Origin: Deltaproteobacteria bacterium
GTDB taxonomy: Bacteria; Myxococcota_A; UBA9160; UBA6930
Reading direction: 5' to 3'
Assembly (NCBI GenBank): GCA_016875395.1
Contig: VGRF01000003.1
Location: forward strand, 1 to 64,000
Length of the DNA: 64,000 bases
The notes under the pieces are model-generated. The model was given only the letters and a program-made list of their open reading frames with translations. It had not been told where the DNA came from and did no database searches. Positions within the stretch are counted from its first letter, which is position 1, and each line of letters begins with the position of its first letter. Position numbers and translations under genes: made by a program. Below, piece by piece: positions 23,378 through 31,892 of the stretch.

Positions 23378-24799
23378 GTGCAGCCCGCGCAGACGAGCTA
23401 CGCCGCGCGCTTCGCGTACGGCATCGGCGGGACCGCGACGTCGGTGAAGGACGCCGCGGTCGTGCACTTCCTGCTGCTCTTCTACACGCAGGTCGCAGGC
23501 TTGCCGGGCGCGCTGTTCGGCATCGCGTCGATGGTCGCGCAGGTGGCCGACGCGCTGATCGATCCGGTGATCGGGACCTGGTCCGACAACACGCGCTCGC
23601 GCCTCGGTCGCCGACACCCATTCATGCTCGCCGCCGCGGTGCCCTACGCCGCCGCGTTCTACCTGCTGTTCAACCCGCCCGCGGGCCTCTCACAGACTGC
23701 GCTCTTCGCGTGGGCCATGGCCTCCATGGTGTTGGTGCGCGCACTGCTCGCGTTCTTCGCGATTCCGCACACCGCGCTCGGCGCGGAGCTCTCGACCGAT
23801 TACGCCGAGCGCACGCAGATCGCGGGCGACCGCAACGTGCTCGCGTGGCTCGGCGGAATCTTGCTGCCCACCGCCGCCTACCAGCTCATCTTCACTTCGA
23901 GCGCGGGCAACGACGGCCGGCTCGTCGAGAGCAACTACGCGATCTATGCGGCGCTCTCCGCGGCCGTGATCGTGACGGTCGCGTTCACCTCTGCGCTCGG
24001 CACGCGCGCCGCGATCCCGCGGCTGCCGGTGCCGCGCGAGCAGCGCAGGCTCACGTTGCTCGACCCGTTCCGCGACGTCGCATTCGCGCTCCGCAACCAC
24101 AACTTCCGCCGCGTGTTCGGCGCGCTCCTCATCGCCGGCGGCGTCACCGGCGTCTCGACCATGTTCACCGCGCTCACCTGGCTCTACTTCTGGGAGTTCA
24201 CCACCGCCCAGACCTCGATCATCACGCTCACGTCGATCGCGCCGACCCTCGTGGCGTTCCTCGTGACCGGCCCGCTCAGCCAGCGCTTCGAGAAGAAGAC
24301 CCTCTACTTCGCGACGATGCTCGTGCTGATCGCAAACTCGCTCTGGTTCCCGAGCGCGCGCCTGCTCGGGCTGCTCCCGGCGAACGGCACCGACGCGATC
24401 TTCTGGATCGCGCTCGCCACGAACTTTCTGACCGTGCTCGTGCTCGTCCTCAACGGCAGCGTGTGGCCGTCGATCATCGCCGACATCGCCGACGAGTACG
24501 AAGTGCAGCACGGTGAACGTAAGGACGGCGTGTTCTTCGCGGCGCTCGCGTTCGGCCTCAAGGTTCCGCAGGGCCTCGGCAACGTACTCGGCGGCCTCTT
24601 GATCGCGTGGGTCGGCGTGCTGCCGGGCATGAAGCCGGGCGCGGTCGCCGACGACGTGCTCATGCGGCTCGGCCTCGTGGCCGGGCCATTCGTCGCGCTC
24701 AGCTTGATCCTGCCGCTCTTCGCGATGGCGCGTTACGACATCTCGCGCGCGCGCCACGGCGCGCTGCGCAGTGAGATCGAGGCGAGGGCTCAGGCCTGA
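23378..24799 (+). CDS. MFS/GPH-type transporter (glycoside-pentoside-hexuronide cation symporter-like)
   Basis: The protein is 473 residues from a GTG at 23378 and has about 12 helices. The N-terminal YGIGGTATSVKDAAVVHFLL and the loop DPVIGTWSDNTRSRLGRRHP are the GPH/MelB-type signatures. The opposite half has LNGSVWPSIIADIADEYEVQ, as in the same family. Members import sugars with Na+ or H+. The stop overlaps the convergent alpha-L-fucosidase stop by 10 bases (24790-24799). A glycoside substrate is therefore attractive, but is inference. The initiation site is uncertain because no strong SD precedes the GTG. Confidence 0.85.
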   Translation: MQPAQTSYAARFAYGIGGTATSVKDAAVVHFLLLFYTQVAGLPGALFGIASMVAQVADALIDPVIGTWSDNTRSRLGRRHPFMLAAAVPYAAAFYLLFNPPAGLSQTALFAWAMASMVLVRALLAFFAIPHTALGAELSTDYAERTQIAGDRNVLAWLGGILLPTAAYQLIFTSSAGNDGRLVESNYAIYAALSAAVIVTVAFTSALGTRAAIPRLPVPREQRRLTLLDPFRDVAFALRNHNFRRVFGALLIAGGVTGVSTMFTALTWLYFWEFTTAQTSIITLTSIAPTLVAFLVTGPLSQRFEKKTLYFATMLVLIANSLWFPSARLLGLLPANGTDAIFWIALATNFLTVLVLVLNGSVWPSIIADIADEYEVQHGERKDGVFFAALAFGLKVPQGLGNVLGGLLIAWVGVLPGMKPGAVADDVLMRLGLVAGPFVALSLILPLFAMARYDISRARHGALRSEIEARAQA

Positions 24800-26256
24800 G
24801 CGTTCGCGAGATCCCGCACGCCGCTGAGCGCGATCGCATGCGCCGGCTCGTCGCCGAGCGCGGGGAGCGCGAGCTTCACGCCGCGCGGCGTCGCCTCCAG
24901 CGCGAGCGCGCCGCCGCCCACGAGCCGCGCCGCCTCCGCGCTCACGCCTAACAGCTCGGCGCTCGCGCCGGGTGCGCCGATCAGCCACGCGTAGACCGTG
25001 TCTCCGCGCGCGGTGAAGCGCACGCCGAGGCCCTCTGCGGTCTTGCCTTCCGCGCGCTTCCACGGCTTCGTCGCGTAGAGCGCCTCGCCGTTTCGCCGCG
25101 TGAAGCTGCCGAGCCAGCGCAGGCGAGCGAGCTGCTCGCCGGGAATCTGCGCGTCTTCACCCCGCGGCCCCACGTTCAGCAACAAGTTCCCGTTCTTCGA
25201 GGCGATGTCGACGAGCGAGTGAATCAGCGCCTCGCGCGAGAGGAAGTCCTCGGGGCGCGAGGCGCGGTTGAAGCCGAAGCTCTTGTCCATCCCGCGCACG
25301 CTCTCCCACTTCTCGGGGCGCACGTCGGCGAAGCTCGTGTACTCGGGCGTGCGCGTGTCGCAGTGCACGCCGGGCGGCGGCGTGAGCGCCGCGCGCGCTC
25401 TCAGCACGGCGGCCTTCACGCGCGCGTTGAAGCGATTGCGCACGAACGGAATTCGCATCAGCCGCCCCATCGGGTAGACGGGCGACCAGCGATCGTTCAC
25501 GAGGCCTTCGGGGATCGCGTTGTAGTAGTCGGCGAAGAGGCGCAGCAGCGAGGCCTTGTCGCCGGCCCACGAGATGTCGTTCCAGAGCACGTCCGGCTGC
25601 ACGCGCTCGATCAGCTCGCGGAAGTGCGCGTCCGCGTAGCGCGGGTAGGCGCCGCCGGGCGCCGCGGCGATCAGGTCGCCGATGTTCGCGATCGGGCGCG
25701 CGTCGAAGGTCCAGTCGAGCCCCCCCGAATAATAAGTCCCGAAGCGGATGCCCCGCGCGCGGACCGCGCGCGCCAGCTCGCCCACGACGTCGCGCCGCGT
25801 ATGGAAGCCGGGGCGCTTCGGATTCGGCACGCGCGTGGGCCACAGGCAGAACCCGTCGTGGTGCTTGGTGACGAGCACGACGTAGCGCGCGCCCGCCGCG
25901 GCGAACGCGTCGGCCCACGCCTCGGGATCCCAGCGCTCCTCGACGACGCGAGCGAACTCTGCCGCGAACTCGTGCATCGGCTTCGCGCCGAAGTGCTCGC
26001 GGTGATACATCGCGACGCTCGAATTCGGGAAGCGCAGCGAGTTCTCGTACCACTCCGTGTACGGCACCTCGACCTGCATGTCGGTGTAGCGCTCGAGCAG
26101 GAGCTCGTTGATCTCCTTCTCGCGCGGCGCGAAGCCGATCACGGACGCCGGCGTCCAGTGCACGAAGATGCCGAGCTTCGCCTCGCCGTACCACGCGGGG
26201 GCGCGGTGCGACTTCACGCTCTCGAGGGTCGCTTCGAATCTGTTCGGCACGTTCAC
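24790..26256 (-). CDS. Alpha-L-fucosidase-like glycoside hydrolase (GH29)
   Basis: The protein is 488 residues from a GTG at 26256. It has the GH29 pattern: WYGEAKLGIFVHWTPASVIG, EFAAEFARVVEERWDPEAWA, YVVLVTKHHDGFCLWPTRVP, GIRFGTYYSGGLDWTF, and the nucleophile segment VQPDVLWNDISWAGDKA (Asp of LWND). LLLNVGPRGEDAQIPGEQLA ends the catalytic domain, followed by a beta-sandwich-like tail (VRFTARGDTVYAWLIGAPGA). There is no signal peptide, so it is cytoplasmic unless the start is elsewhere. GTG and the TGA of the M19 dipeptidase gene overlap by 4 bases. A TTGTTAGG-related word is at 24948. Confidence 0.88.
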   Translation of the reverse strand: MNVPNRFEATLESVKSHRAPAWYGEAKLGIFVHWTPASVIGFAPREKEINELLLERYTDMQVEVPYTEWYENSLRFPNSSVAMYHREHFGAKPMHEFAAEFARVVEERWDPEAWADAFAAAGARYVVLVTKHHDGFCLWPTRVPNPKRPGFHTRRDVVGELARAVRARGIRFGTYYSGGLDWTFDARPIANIGDLIAAAPGGAYPRYADAHFRELIERVQPDVLWNDISWAGDKASLLRLFADYYNAIPEGLVNDRWSPVYPMGRLMRIPFVRNRFNARVKAAVLRARAALTPPPGVHCDTRTPEYTSFADVRPEKWESVRGMDKSFGFNRASRPEDFLSREALIHSLVDIASKNGNLLLNVGPRGEDAQIPGEQLARLRWLGSFTRRNGEALYATKPWKRAEGKTAEGLGVRFTARGDTVYAWLIGAPGASAELLGVSAEAARLVGGGALALEATPRGVKLALPALGDEPAHAIALSGVRDLANAQA

Positions 26257-27419
26257 TCCGGTAGCAGCTTCGCGATCAGCGCGAGCGTGTTCTCGCCGAG
26301 CGCGAGGCGCACTTCTTCCGGCGAGAAGCCCTCGGCCAGCAGCGCGTCGACGAGCACGGGCGTCTCGCTGATGTCGAACGCGGTCGTCACGGCGCCGTCG
26401 AAGTCGCTGCCGAGCGCGACGTGCTCGATGCCGACCAGGTCGCGCACGTGCTTCATCGCGCGCGCGACCGCGCGCGGCGCGGTGTCGCACACCGCGCCCG
26501 CGAACGCGCCGATGCCGATCACGCCGCCGTTCGCGGCAATCGCGCGAATCTCGTCGTCGCTCAGATTGCGCGGGCCGGGGCAGGTGGCCTGCACGCCCGT
26601 GTGCGAGACGACGACCGGGCGCGTCGCGAGTGCGAGCACGTCGCGGATCGTGGCGGGCGAAGCGTGCGCGAGGTCCGCGATCAGCGAGAGCTCGCCCATG
26701 CGCTTCACCGCAGCGCGGCCGAGCTCCGTGAGCCCGTGCTTCTCCTCGCCCGCCGAGGAGCCCGCGAACGGATTGTCGAAGAAGTGCGCGAAGCCGACCA
26801 TGCGGAAGCCCGCGGCGTGCAACGCGTCGAGCGATTCGACCCTGCCGTCGAGCGCGTGCATGCCTTCGAGCCCGAGGAACGCTGCCGTGCGCTGCGGATC
26901 GCGCGCGTGCGCTTCGAGATGCGCGGCGAGATCGGCGCGCCCCGCGACGAGCGCGAGCTTCCCGCCTGAGCCCGCCGCCGCGTTCCGCAACAACTCGGCT
27001 TGCGTGAGCGCGCGCGCCAGGCGGCTCGTGTAGGTGCGCGGGCTCCAGCCGCTCGCGATCGAGAGCGGCGTGTTCATGTCGAACGCCTCCGCCGAGTTGC
27101 GCTCGAAGTTGAGACCCCAGGGCGACTGCGTCGCGACGCCGAACACCTGCAGCACCACGCGGCCCTCGATCAGACGCGGCACGTCCACCTGCCCCGCGTC
27201 GCCGCGCGCGAGGATGTCGCGCGGCCAGAGCAGCGGGTCGGCGTGAAGATCCGCGATGCGCAGCTCGGCGTGGAACGCGCGCGCGGCGGGCGACGTCGCG
27301 AATGGAGTCTCAGGGCGTTCGACGGCGTTCATCGTGCGATCGGCGACGCGCGGCAGCGCGCAGAACCCGACGACGAGCAGCACGGAGAGCGCGATGACCG
27401 AGTTGCGAACGAGCTTCAT
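26253..27419 (-). CDS. Membrane dipeptidase (M19, renal dipeptidase-like), first copy
   Basis: The protein is 388 residues. An N-terminal uncleaved or cleavable signal helix (NSVIALSVLLVVGFCALPRV) leads to the enzyme. Zinc ligands are visible: IADLHADPLLW (His-x-Asp), FLGLEGMHALDG (bridging Glu), SLIADLAHASPATI, VVVSHTGVQATCPGPRNLSD, and the late GSDFDGAVTTAFD. The family cleaves dipeptides, including D-amino acid or cyclic types. It overlaps the HD-protein gene stop by 4 bases (ATGA) and its own TGA overlaps the fucosidase GTG. A second copy is at 29762-31015. The two share motifs but differ throughout, so they are old paralogues. Confidence 0.9.
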   Translation of the reverse strand: MKLVRNSVIALSVLLVVGFCALPRVADRTMNAVERPETPFATSPAARAFHAELRIADLHADPLLWPRDILARGDAGQVDVPRLIEGRVVLQVFGVATQSPWGLNFERNSAEAFDMNTPLSIASGWSPRTYTSRLARALTQAELLRNAAAGSGGKLALVAGRADLAAHLEAHARDPQRTAAFLGLEGMHALDGRVESLDALHAAGFRMVGFAHFFDNPFAGSSAGEEKHGLTELGRAAVKRMGELSLIADLAHASPATIRDVLALATRPVVVSHTGVQATCPGPRNLSDDEIRAIAANGGVIGIGAFAGAVCDTAPRAVARAMKHVRDLVGIEHVALGSDFDGAVTTAFDISETPVLVDALLAEGFSPEEVRLALGENTLALIAKLLPE

Positions 27420-28012
27420 GGTTTCTCTGAAGCCTCCGGAACGAAGCGCGCGAGCTCGGCAGCGAGGTGGCGCAGCTCTGCGCGCAAGCGCGGCGGGATG
27501 CCGGTGCCGAGCGCCTCGATGACGGCCTCGTAGTACCAGCGGATCTGGCTCGGCGAGCCCGAGAAGCGGCGCAGCGTGCGCACGCCGTGGGTCGCGACGT
27601 CGTCCACCAGCGCGCGCAGGTTGTCGAGCTTGTCGCACGCCGAGACGAGGCGAACGCGCTTCTTCACGCGTGCGAGATGCGCCACGTAGCGCCGCTTGCG
27701 CTTCAGCCAGTCGGACTTGTTACGGGCCGTGTCGCCCTCGAGCACGTCGCTCAGCGCGCGCACCATCTTCGCCACGTCTGCGCCGAAGCGCCCGCGCAGC
27801 TCCGCCTCGCTCACGCCGCAATCCTCGATCGTGTCGTGCAGCAGCCCCGCCGCTGCCTGCCGCGCATCGCCGCCGTGCTCGAGCACGAGGCCGCAAACGC
27901 GAATCACGTGCGAGACATACGGGATCTTCGTGCCTTTGCGCCGTTGCCCGCGGTGCGCCTCGAGTGCGAACGCGGTGGCGTCGGCGATGAGCTGGCGGTC
28001 GGCGGCGTTCAT
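27416..28012 (-). CDS. HD-domain phosphohydrolase (RelA/SpoT-hydrolase-like)
   Basis: The protein is 198 residues. The first half is an HD domain: FALEAHRGQRRKGTKIPYVS, AAGLLHDTIEDCG (His59-Asp60), then KSDWLKRKRRYVAHLARVKK, LVSACDKLDNLRALVDDV with the second Asp. This layout is close to the HD_4 domain of (p)ppGpp hydrolases. No synthetase, TGS or ACT domain is present, so it is a small standalone hydrolase; the (p)ppGpp substrate is inference. TTGTTACGG is at 27717. The frame extends upstream to 28420, but those residues are low-complexity Arg/Pro. The downstream stop overlaps the dipeptidase ATG. Confidence 0.87.
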   Translation of the reverse strand: MNAADRQLIADATAFALEAHRGQRRKGTKIPYVSHVIRVCGLVLEHGGDARQAAAGLLHDTIEDCGVSEAELRGRFGADVAKMVRALSDVLEGDTARNKSDWLKRKRRYVAHLARVKKRVRLVSACDKLDNLRALVDDVATHGVRTLRRFSGSPSQIRWYYEAVIEALGTGIPPRLRAELRHLAAELARFVPEASEKP

Positions 28013-28293
28013 GCCCGCGCCCCCGGAACCCGGCGTCGGAGTCCGCCTCCGTTCACGCGTGTCCACCCTTCGCTCTGCGGCGAGTGCTCGATCAATGGGG
28101 CGAGCGCGCGGGCGCGTTCGAGGGCGGCCATGGCGACTCCGGTGCAGCGACAGGAGCGCGACTCTATCGGAGCGGAATCGAGGGAAACGCGTCTGACGCC
28201 GAGTTGGCGATTTTCTCGCAGCATCGACCGCAACTCGTTGAATCGGGGGAAATCGCGGACTTCGCGCCTGACGCTGATTTCGCGATTCCGCGT
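28013..28293. other. Non-coding spacer with two diverged copies of a short repeat
   Basis: I see no convincing gene here. Two imperfect direct copies are visible: ctgacgccgagttggcgatt at 28193-28212 and ctgacgctgatttcgcgatt at 28268-28287. A gaatcg(a/g)gggaaa stretch precedes each. They differ at about three of twenty bases and may be the remains of a short tandem duplication. The run between them is lower in GC than the flanks. Confidence 0.45.
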
Positions 28294-28656
28294 TCAGTAC
28301 GCCCGCAGCGCCTCCGCCGGTGAGACGCGCGCGGCGCGCAGGGCGGGCATCACGCCGGCCACGATCGCGACCAGTACGAGCGAGCCGCTGATCGCAGCTG
28401 TCGTCACGGGGTCGGGCCACGCGCTCGTCTCGATGCCGCCGCGCTCGAAGGCGCTGCGCAGCGCGCGCAGATCGCGAATTTCGCTCTCGTCGAAGTGATG
28501 CCGGCCGTGATGGCCCCAGCGTCCGCCGCCGTGGCCGAGCCAGCCTCCGCCGCCGCCGAGAGCGGGCGCTGCGAAGAGCGCGCCGAGCGCGCCCGCGCCG
28601 GCGATGCCCGCGAGCGAGAGGCCGATCCAGCGCCGTCGATTCATCGTGAACTTCAT
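28294..28656 (-). CDS. Small chimeric protein: Gly/His-rich signal region joined to an FtsX/MacB-permease tail
   Basis: The protein is 120 residues. Residues 1-50 are a signal-like helix with a Gly/His-rich tract (LSLAGIAGAGALGALFAAPA, GHGGGRWGHHGRHHFDESEI). Residues about 80-120, PDPVTTAAISGSLVLVAIVA then MPALRAARVSPAEALRAY, match the last transmembrane helix and C terminus of MacB/FtsX-type ABC permeases (PARRAARVDPxxALR). GAGGAG lies 7 bases before the ATG at 28656. It looks like a gene fusion or a truncated permease that has kept its end. The remnant sense is the same as the frame, so it is translated unless the gene is dead. Confidence 0.6.
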   Translation of the reverse strand: MKFTMNRRRWIGLSLAGIAGAGALGALFAAPALGGGGGWLGHGGGRWGHHGRHHFDESEIRDLRALRSAFERGGIETSAWPDPVTTAAISGSLVLVAIVAGVMPALRAARVSPAEALRAY

Positions 28657-28797
28657 CGCGTTCTCCTCGTGAAGCGCGTCGGGCGCGCGCTTCGCTTCGA
28701 TCGAAGCTACGCGGCAGAGGCTTCGCGGAAGCGTCGGCGGCGTAAAGTTGTGTAAACCCGCCGCTCGCACGGCGCGCAACTTTCAGAAGGGGCCCCC

Positions 28798-29757
28798 ATG
28801 GCCCGCGTCTTCTCCTCGAAGTCCACGACCGACGACGTGCTCGCAGGCATCGACCTCAGCGGCAAGCTGGCACTTGTTACGGGCGCCAGCTCCGGCCTCG
28901 GCGTCGAGACGGCGCGCGCGCTCGCGGCAAAGGGCGCGCGCGTGGTGATGGCCGCGCGCGACGTTCCGAAGATCGAGCAGCAAGCCGCCACGATTCGCGC
29001 GAAGCATCCCGCGGCGCAGCTCGAGGTGATGGAGCTGCACCTCGACAAGCCCGCCAGCGTGCGCGCCTTCGCGAAGGCGTTCCTCGCGAAGCACGCGCGC
29101 CTGAACATGCTCGTGGGCAACGCCGGCGTGATGGCTTGCCCGCTGATGCGCACCGCCGAGGGCTGGGAGATGCAGTTCGCGACGAACCACCTCGGCCACT
29201 TCCTGCTCGCGAACCTGTTGTTGCCCGCGCTGCAGGCGGGCGCGCCGTCGCGGGTGATCTCCGTCAGCAGCGCCGGACACCAGTTCTCCCCCGTCGTGTT
29301 CGACGACATCCACTTCGAGCGCCGCGCTTACGACAAGTGGATGTCCTACGGCCAGGCGAAGACCGCGAACATCCTATTCGCGGTCGAGTTCGATCGCCGC
29401 TTCGCGTCGCGCGGCGTGCGCGCGTTCTCCAACCACCCTGGCGGCATTCGCACCGAGCTGGGCCGGCACCTCACGGAGGAGGACATCAAGCTGCTCACCG
29501 AGCGCTCGCAGCAGCGCGCATCGAAGGGCGTCATGGTTTGGAAGAACGAGCAGCAGGGCGCGTCGACGCAAGTGTGGGGCGCGACGGCGCCCGAGCTCGA
29601 CGGCAAGGGTGGGCTCTACCTCGAGGAGACGCAGATCTCCGGCACCGCGCCGCCGCCGGGCTCCGCGGGGGCCGCGCCGTACGCGCTCGATCCGCAGCAA
29701 GCGAGGCGACTCTGGGAAGTCTCGGAGCGAGCGCTCGGTGAGAGCTTCCCGGCCTAG
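28798..29757 (+). CDS. Short-chain dehydrogenase/reductase, retinol-dehydrogenase-like
   Basis: The protein is 319 residues. The cofactor loop is TGASSGLGVETARALA. The N(A)G motif is MLVGNAGVMACPL, the catalytic SSAGHQF is in VISVSSAGHQFSPV, and YGQAKTANILFAVEFDRRFA gives the catalytic Tyr and Lys. The longer C terminus and the NADP-type pocket (AARDVPKIE) fit the RDH/WW-domain oxidoreductase group. The start ATG at 28798 has GGGG before it. A TTGTTACGG word lies at 28874, coding Leu-Val-Thr-Gly. The next gene begins 5 bases downstream, so the SDR and the second dipeptidase are co-transcribed. Confidence 0.92.
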   Translation: MARVFSSKSTTDDVLAGIDLSGKLALVTGASSGLGVETARALAAKGARVVMAARDVPKIEQQAATIRAKHPAAQLEVMELHLDKPASVRAFAKAFLAKHARLNMLVGNAGVMACPLMRTAEGWEMQFATNHLGHFLLANLLLPALQAGAPSRVISVSSAGHQFSPVVFDDIHFERRAYDKWMSYGQAKTANILFAVEFDRRFASRGVRAFSNHPGGIRTELGRHLTEEDIKLLTERSQQRASKGVMVWKNEQQGASTQVWGATAPELDGKGGLYLEETQISGTAPPPGSAGAAPYALDPQQARRLWEVSERALGESFPA

Positions 29758-29761
29758 CTTG

Positions 29762-31015
29762 ATGAAGCGTCAGCCAGCGCGAGGCGCGGTCCTGCTTCTC
29801 GCGCTCGCGAGTGCAGTCGCTGCGGGGCCGCCGAAGCTCAGCCGTGACCAGGCGCTCGCGCGCGCGCACGCCGTGCTCGCGCGTGCGCCGGTGATCGACG
29901 GCCACAACGACCTCGCGATCGCACTGCGCGAGGCCGCGGGCGACGGCACGCTGAGCGTCGGCGCGTTTCCGCAGATGCGGCCCGAGGGGCAAACCGACCT
30001 CGCGCGCCTGCGCGCGGGCCGCATCGGCGGCCAGCTGTGGAGCGTGTTCATTCCCGGCGAGGAGACTCACGCCGCGCGCATGCAGCTCGAGCAGATCGAG
30101 CTGATGAAGCGCCTGATCGAATCGAGCGCGGGCGAAGTCGTGCTCGCTCGCAGCGCGGACGAGCTCGAGGCCGCGATGCGCGCCGGCAAGATCGGCGGCC
30201 TGCTCGCGATGGAAGGCGGCTACGGGCTCGAGAGCTCCCTCGCCCTGCTGCGCAGTTATTACGAGCTCGGCGTGCGCTCGATGGGACTCATCCACAACGC
30301 GCCGCTCGACTGGGCCGACTCGCAGGCGCTGCCCGCGAAGCACAGCGGGCTCACCGCATTCGGCGAAGATGTCGTGCGCGAGATGAACCGGCTCGGGATG
30401 CTCGTCGACCTGTCGCACGCGAGCGACGAGACGGCGCTGGATGCGATGCGCGTGTCGCGCGCGCCCGTGATCTTCTCGCACCAGGCCGCGCGCGCGATCT
30501 GCGACATCCCGCGCAACGCGCCCGACGCGGTGCTCCGCGCGCTCGGCGAGAACGGCGGCATCGTGATGGTCACGTTCGTCGGAGGCTTCGTGTCGCAGGA
30601 GATGGCGAACGTCGTGCTGCCCGCGATGAAGGCGTATCGCGAACAGGCAGCGGCGGCGAAGGACGACGCCGCGCGCGAGCTGTTACGGAAGCAGATCTTC
30701 GGCGCGCTGAAGCTGCCGCGGGTGACGGCGGCGCACGTCGCGGATCACGTGGAGTACGTACGCGACGTCGCGGGTGTGGATCACGTCGGCCTCGGCGGCG
30801 ACTTCGACGGCGCGTTCGGGTTCCCCGAAGACCTGAGCGACGTCTCGATGTACCCGAACCTGTTCGCCGAGCTCGTGCTGCGCGGCTGGAGCGACGAGGA
30901 CCTCGCGAAGCTCGCGAGCGGGAACTTCCTGCGCGTGATGCGCGAGGCGGAGATCGCGACGTTGCGAAGAGAGATCGACGCGGTCTCGCTCGATCCGTCG
31001 GCGGCGGCGCGCTAG
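29762..31015 (+). CDS. Membrane dipeptidase (M19), second copy, exported
   Basis: The protein is 417 residues with a signal peptide (GAVLLLALASAVAAG). The zinc site is clear: PVIDGHNDLAIAL (His-x-Asp), LLAMEGGYGLESSL (Glu), MLVDLSHASDETALDAM, APVIFSHQAARAICDIPRNA and GGDFDGAFGFPEDLSDVSMY. It lacks detectable sequence after the barrel except a short helical tail. It starts 5 bases after the SDR stop. Its stop TAG overlaps the xthA stop TAG on the other strand in a shared CTAG. A CTGTTACGG word lies at 30682. Confidence 0.92.
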   Translation: MKRQPARGAVLLLALASAVAAGPPKLSRDQALARAHAVLARAPVIDGHNDLAIALREAAGDGTLSVGAFPQMRPEGQTDLARLRAGRIGGQLWSVFIPGEETHAARMQLEQIELMKRLIESSAGEVVLARSADELEAAMRAGKIGGLLAMEGGYGLESSLALLRSYYELGVRSMGLIHNAPLDWADSQALPAKHSGLTAFGEDVVREMNRLGMLVDLSHASDETALDAMRVSRAPVIFSHQAARAICDIPRNAPDAVLRALGENGGIVMVTFVGGFVSQEMANVVLPAMKAYREQAAAAKDDAARELLRKQIFGALKLPRVTAAHVADHVEYVRDVAGVDHVGLGGDFDGAFGFPEDLSDVSMYPNLFAELVLRGWSDEDLAKLASGNFLRVMREAEIATLRREIDAVSLDPSAAAR

Positions 31016-31785
31016 GCGACGTCCACCCACACCGGGGAGTGATCGCTCGCCGTGAAGCCGTCCTGCTTCTTGCGGTACTCGCGGTCGATCTCGACTGCCT
31101 TCACGCGCGCGGCGAGCGGCGCGCTGCCGAGCACGAAGTCGATGCGCAGGCCGTGGCCGCGGTGGAAGGCGCCGTCGCGGTAATCCCACCAGGAGAAGGC
31201 CTGCTTGTCGGGATGCTGCGCGCGGAAGAGATCGCTGAAGCCGAGCGCGAGCAAGCGCTGCCAGCGCGCGCGCTCGTCGTCGGTGTGGAAGATGTGCCCG
31301 TGGAGCGCGGGCTCGTTCCACGAGTCGAGCGGTGTGGGGCAGAGATTGAAGTCGCCGCACAACAAGTGCGGCGCGCTCGCGATGCCGTGCTTCGCAAAGT
31401 GCTCGGCCAGAGCGTCGAGCCAGGCGAGCTTGCGCGGGTAGTCCTCGTGCGTGACGTGCTTGCCGTTCGGCACGTACACCGTGGTGAACACGACACCCGC
31501 GACCTCGGCGCTGAGCAGCCGCGCGCCCATCTCTTGTTGGCCGGGCAGCCCGGTCTGCACCACGCGCGCCGCTTCGCGCGCGAGAATCGCGACGCCGTTC
31601 CACGCCTTCTGCCCGTGCGTCACGGCGCGGTAGCCGAGCGGCGCGAACACGTCGTGCGGAAACTGCTCGTCGGTGAGCTTCAGCTCCTGCAGGCCGACCA
31701 CGTCGGGCTGCCGCGCGCGGAGCCAGTGCTGCACGAAATCGAGCCGCGCGCGGAGGCCGTTCACGTTCCAAGTCGCGAGACGCAT
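31012..31785 (-). CDS. xthA: Exodeoxyribonuclease III (AP endonuclease)
   Basis: This is a base-excision repair enzyme of 257 residues. Motifs are MRLATWNVNGLRARL, VVGLQELKL (metal Glu), LLCGDFNLCPTPLD (catalytic Asp, Asn), IDFVLGSAPL and the C-terminal ASDHSPVWVDV (Asp-His). The ATG at 31785 is used because the extra upstream residues to 31845 are not conserved-looking. Its TAG at 31012 lies on the opposite strand to the dipeptidase TAG (31013-31015), so the two genes share CTAG. The GGTCATT palindrome follows upstream at 31837. Confidence 0.94.
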   Translation of the reverse strand: MRLATWNVNGLRARLDFVQHWLRARQPDVVGLQELKLTDEQFPHDVFAPLGYRAVTHGQKAWNGVAILAREAARVVQTGLPGQQEMGARLLSAEVAGVVFTTVYVPNGKHVTHEDYPRKLAWLDALAEHFAKHGIASAPHLLCGDFNLCPTPLDSWNEPALHGHIFHTDDERARWQRLLALGFSDLFRAQHPDKQAFSWWDYRDGAFHRGHGLRIDFVLGSAPLAARVKAVEIDREYRKKQDGFTASDHSPVWVDVA

Positions 31786-31836
31786 GCGCGCGGAGGTAGC
31801 ACCCGAGCGAACGTTCAGGCCGGGCCATTTTGATCG

Positions 31837-31869
31837 CCCGGTCATTTCGCCCCGGCCAGAATGACCGGG
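31837..31869. repeat. Intergenic palindrome, GGTCATT family
   Basis: CCCGGTCATT (31837-31846) is inverted as AATGACCGGG (31860-31869), with a TCGCCCCGGCCAG loop. Related copies are at 34721-34783 and 39918-39940. It lies in the promoter region between divergent xthA and acyl-CoA dehydrogenase. It could act as a bidirectional terminator or be a REP element; the sequence alone cannot decide. Confidence 0.75.
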
Positions 31870-31892
31870 GCCCGCGGTAGCCTGCGCGCCCC

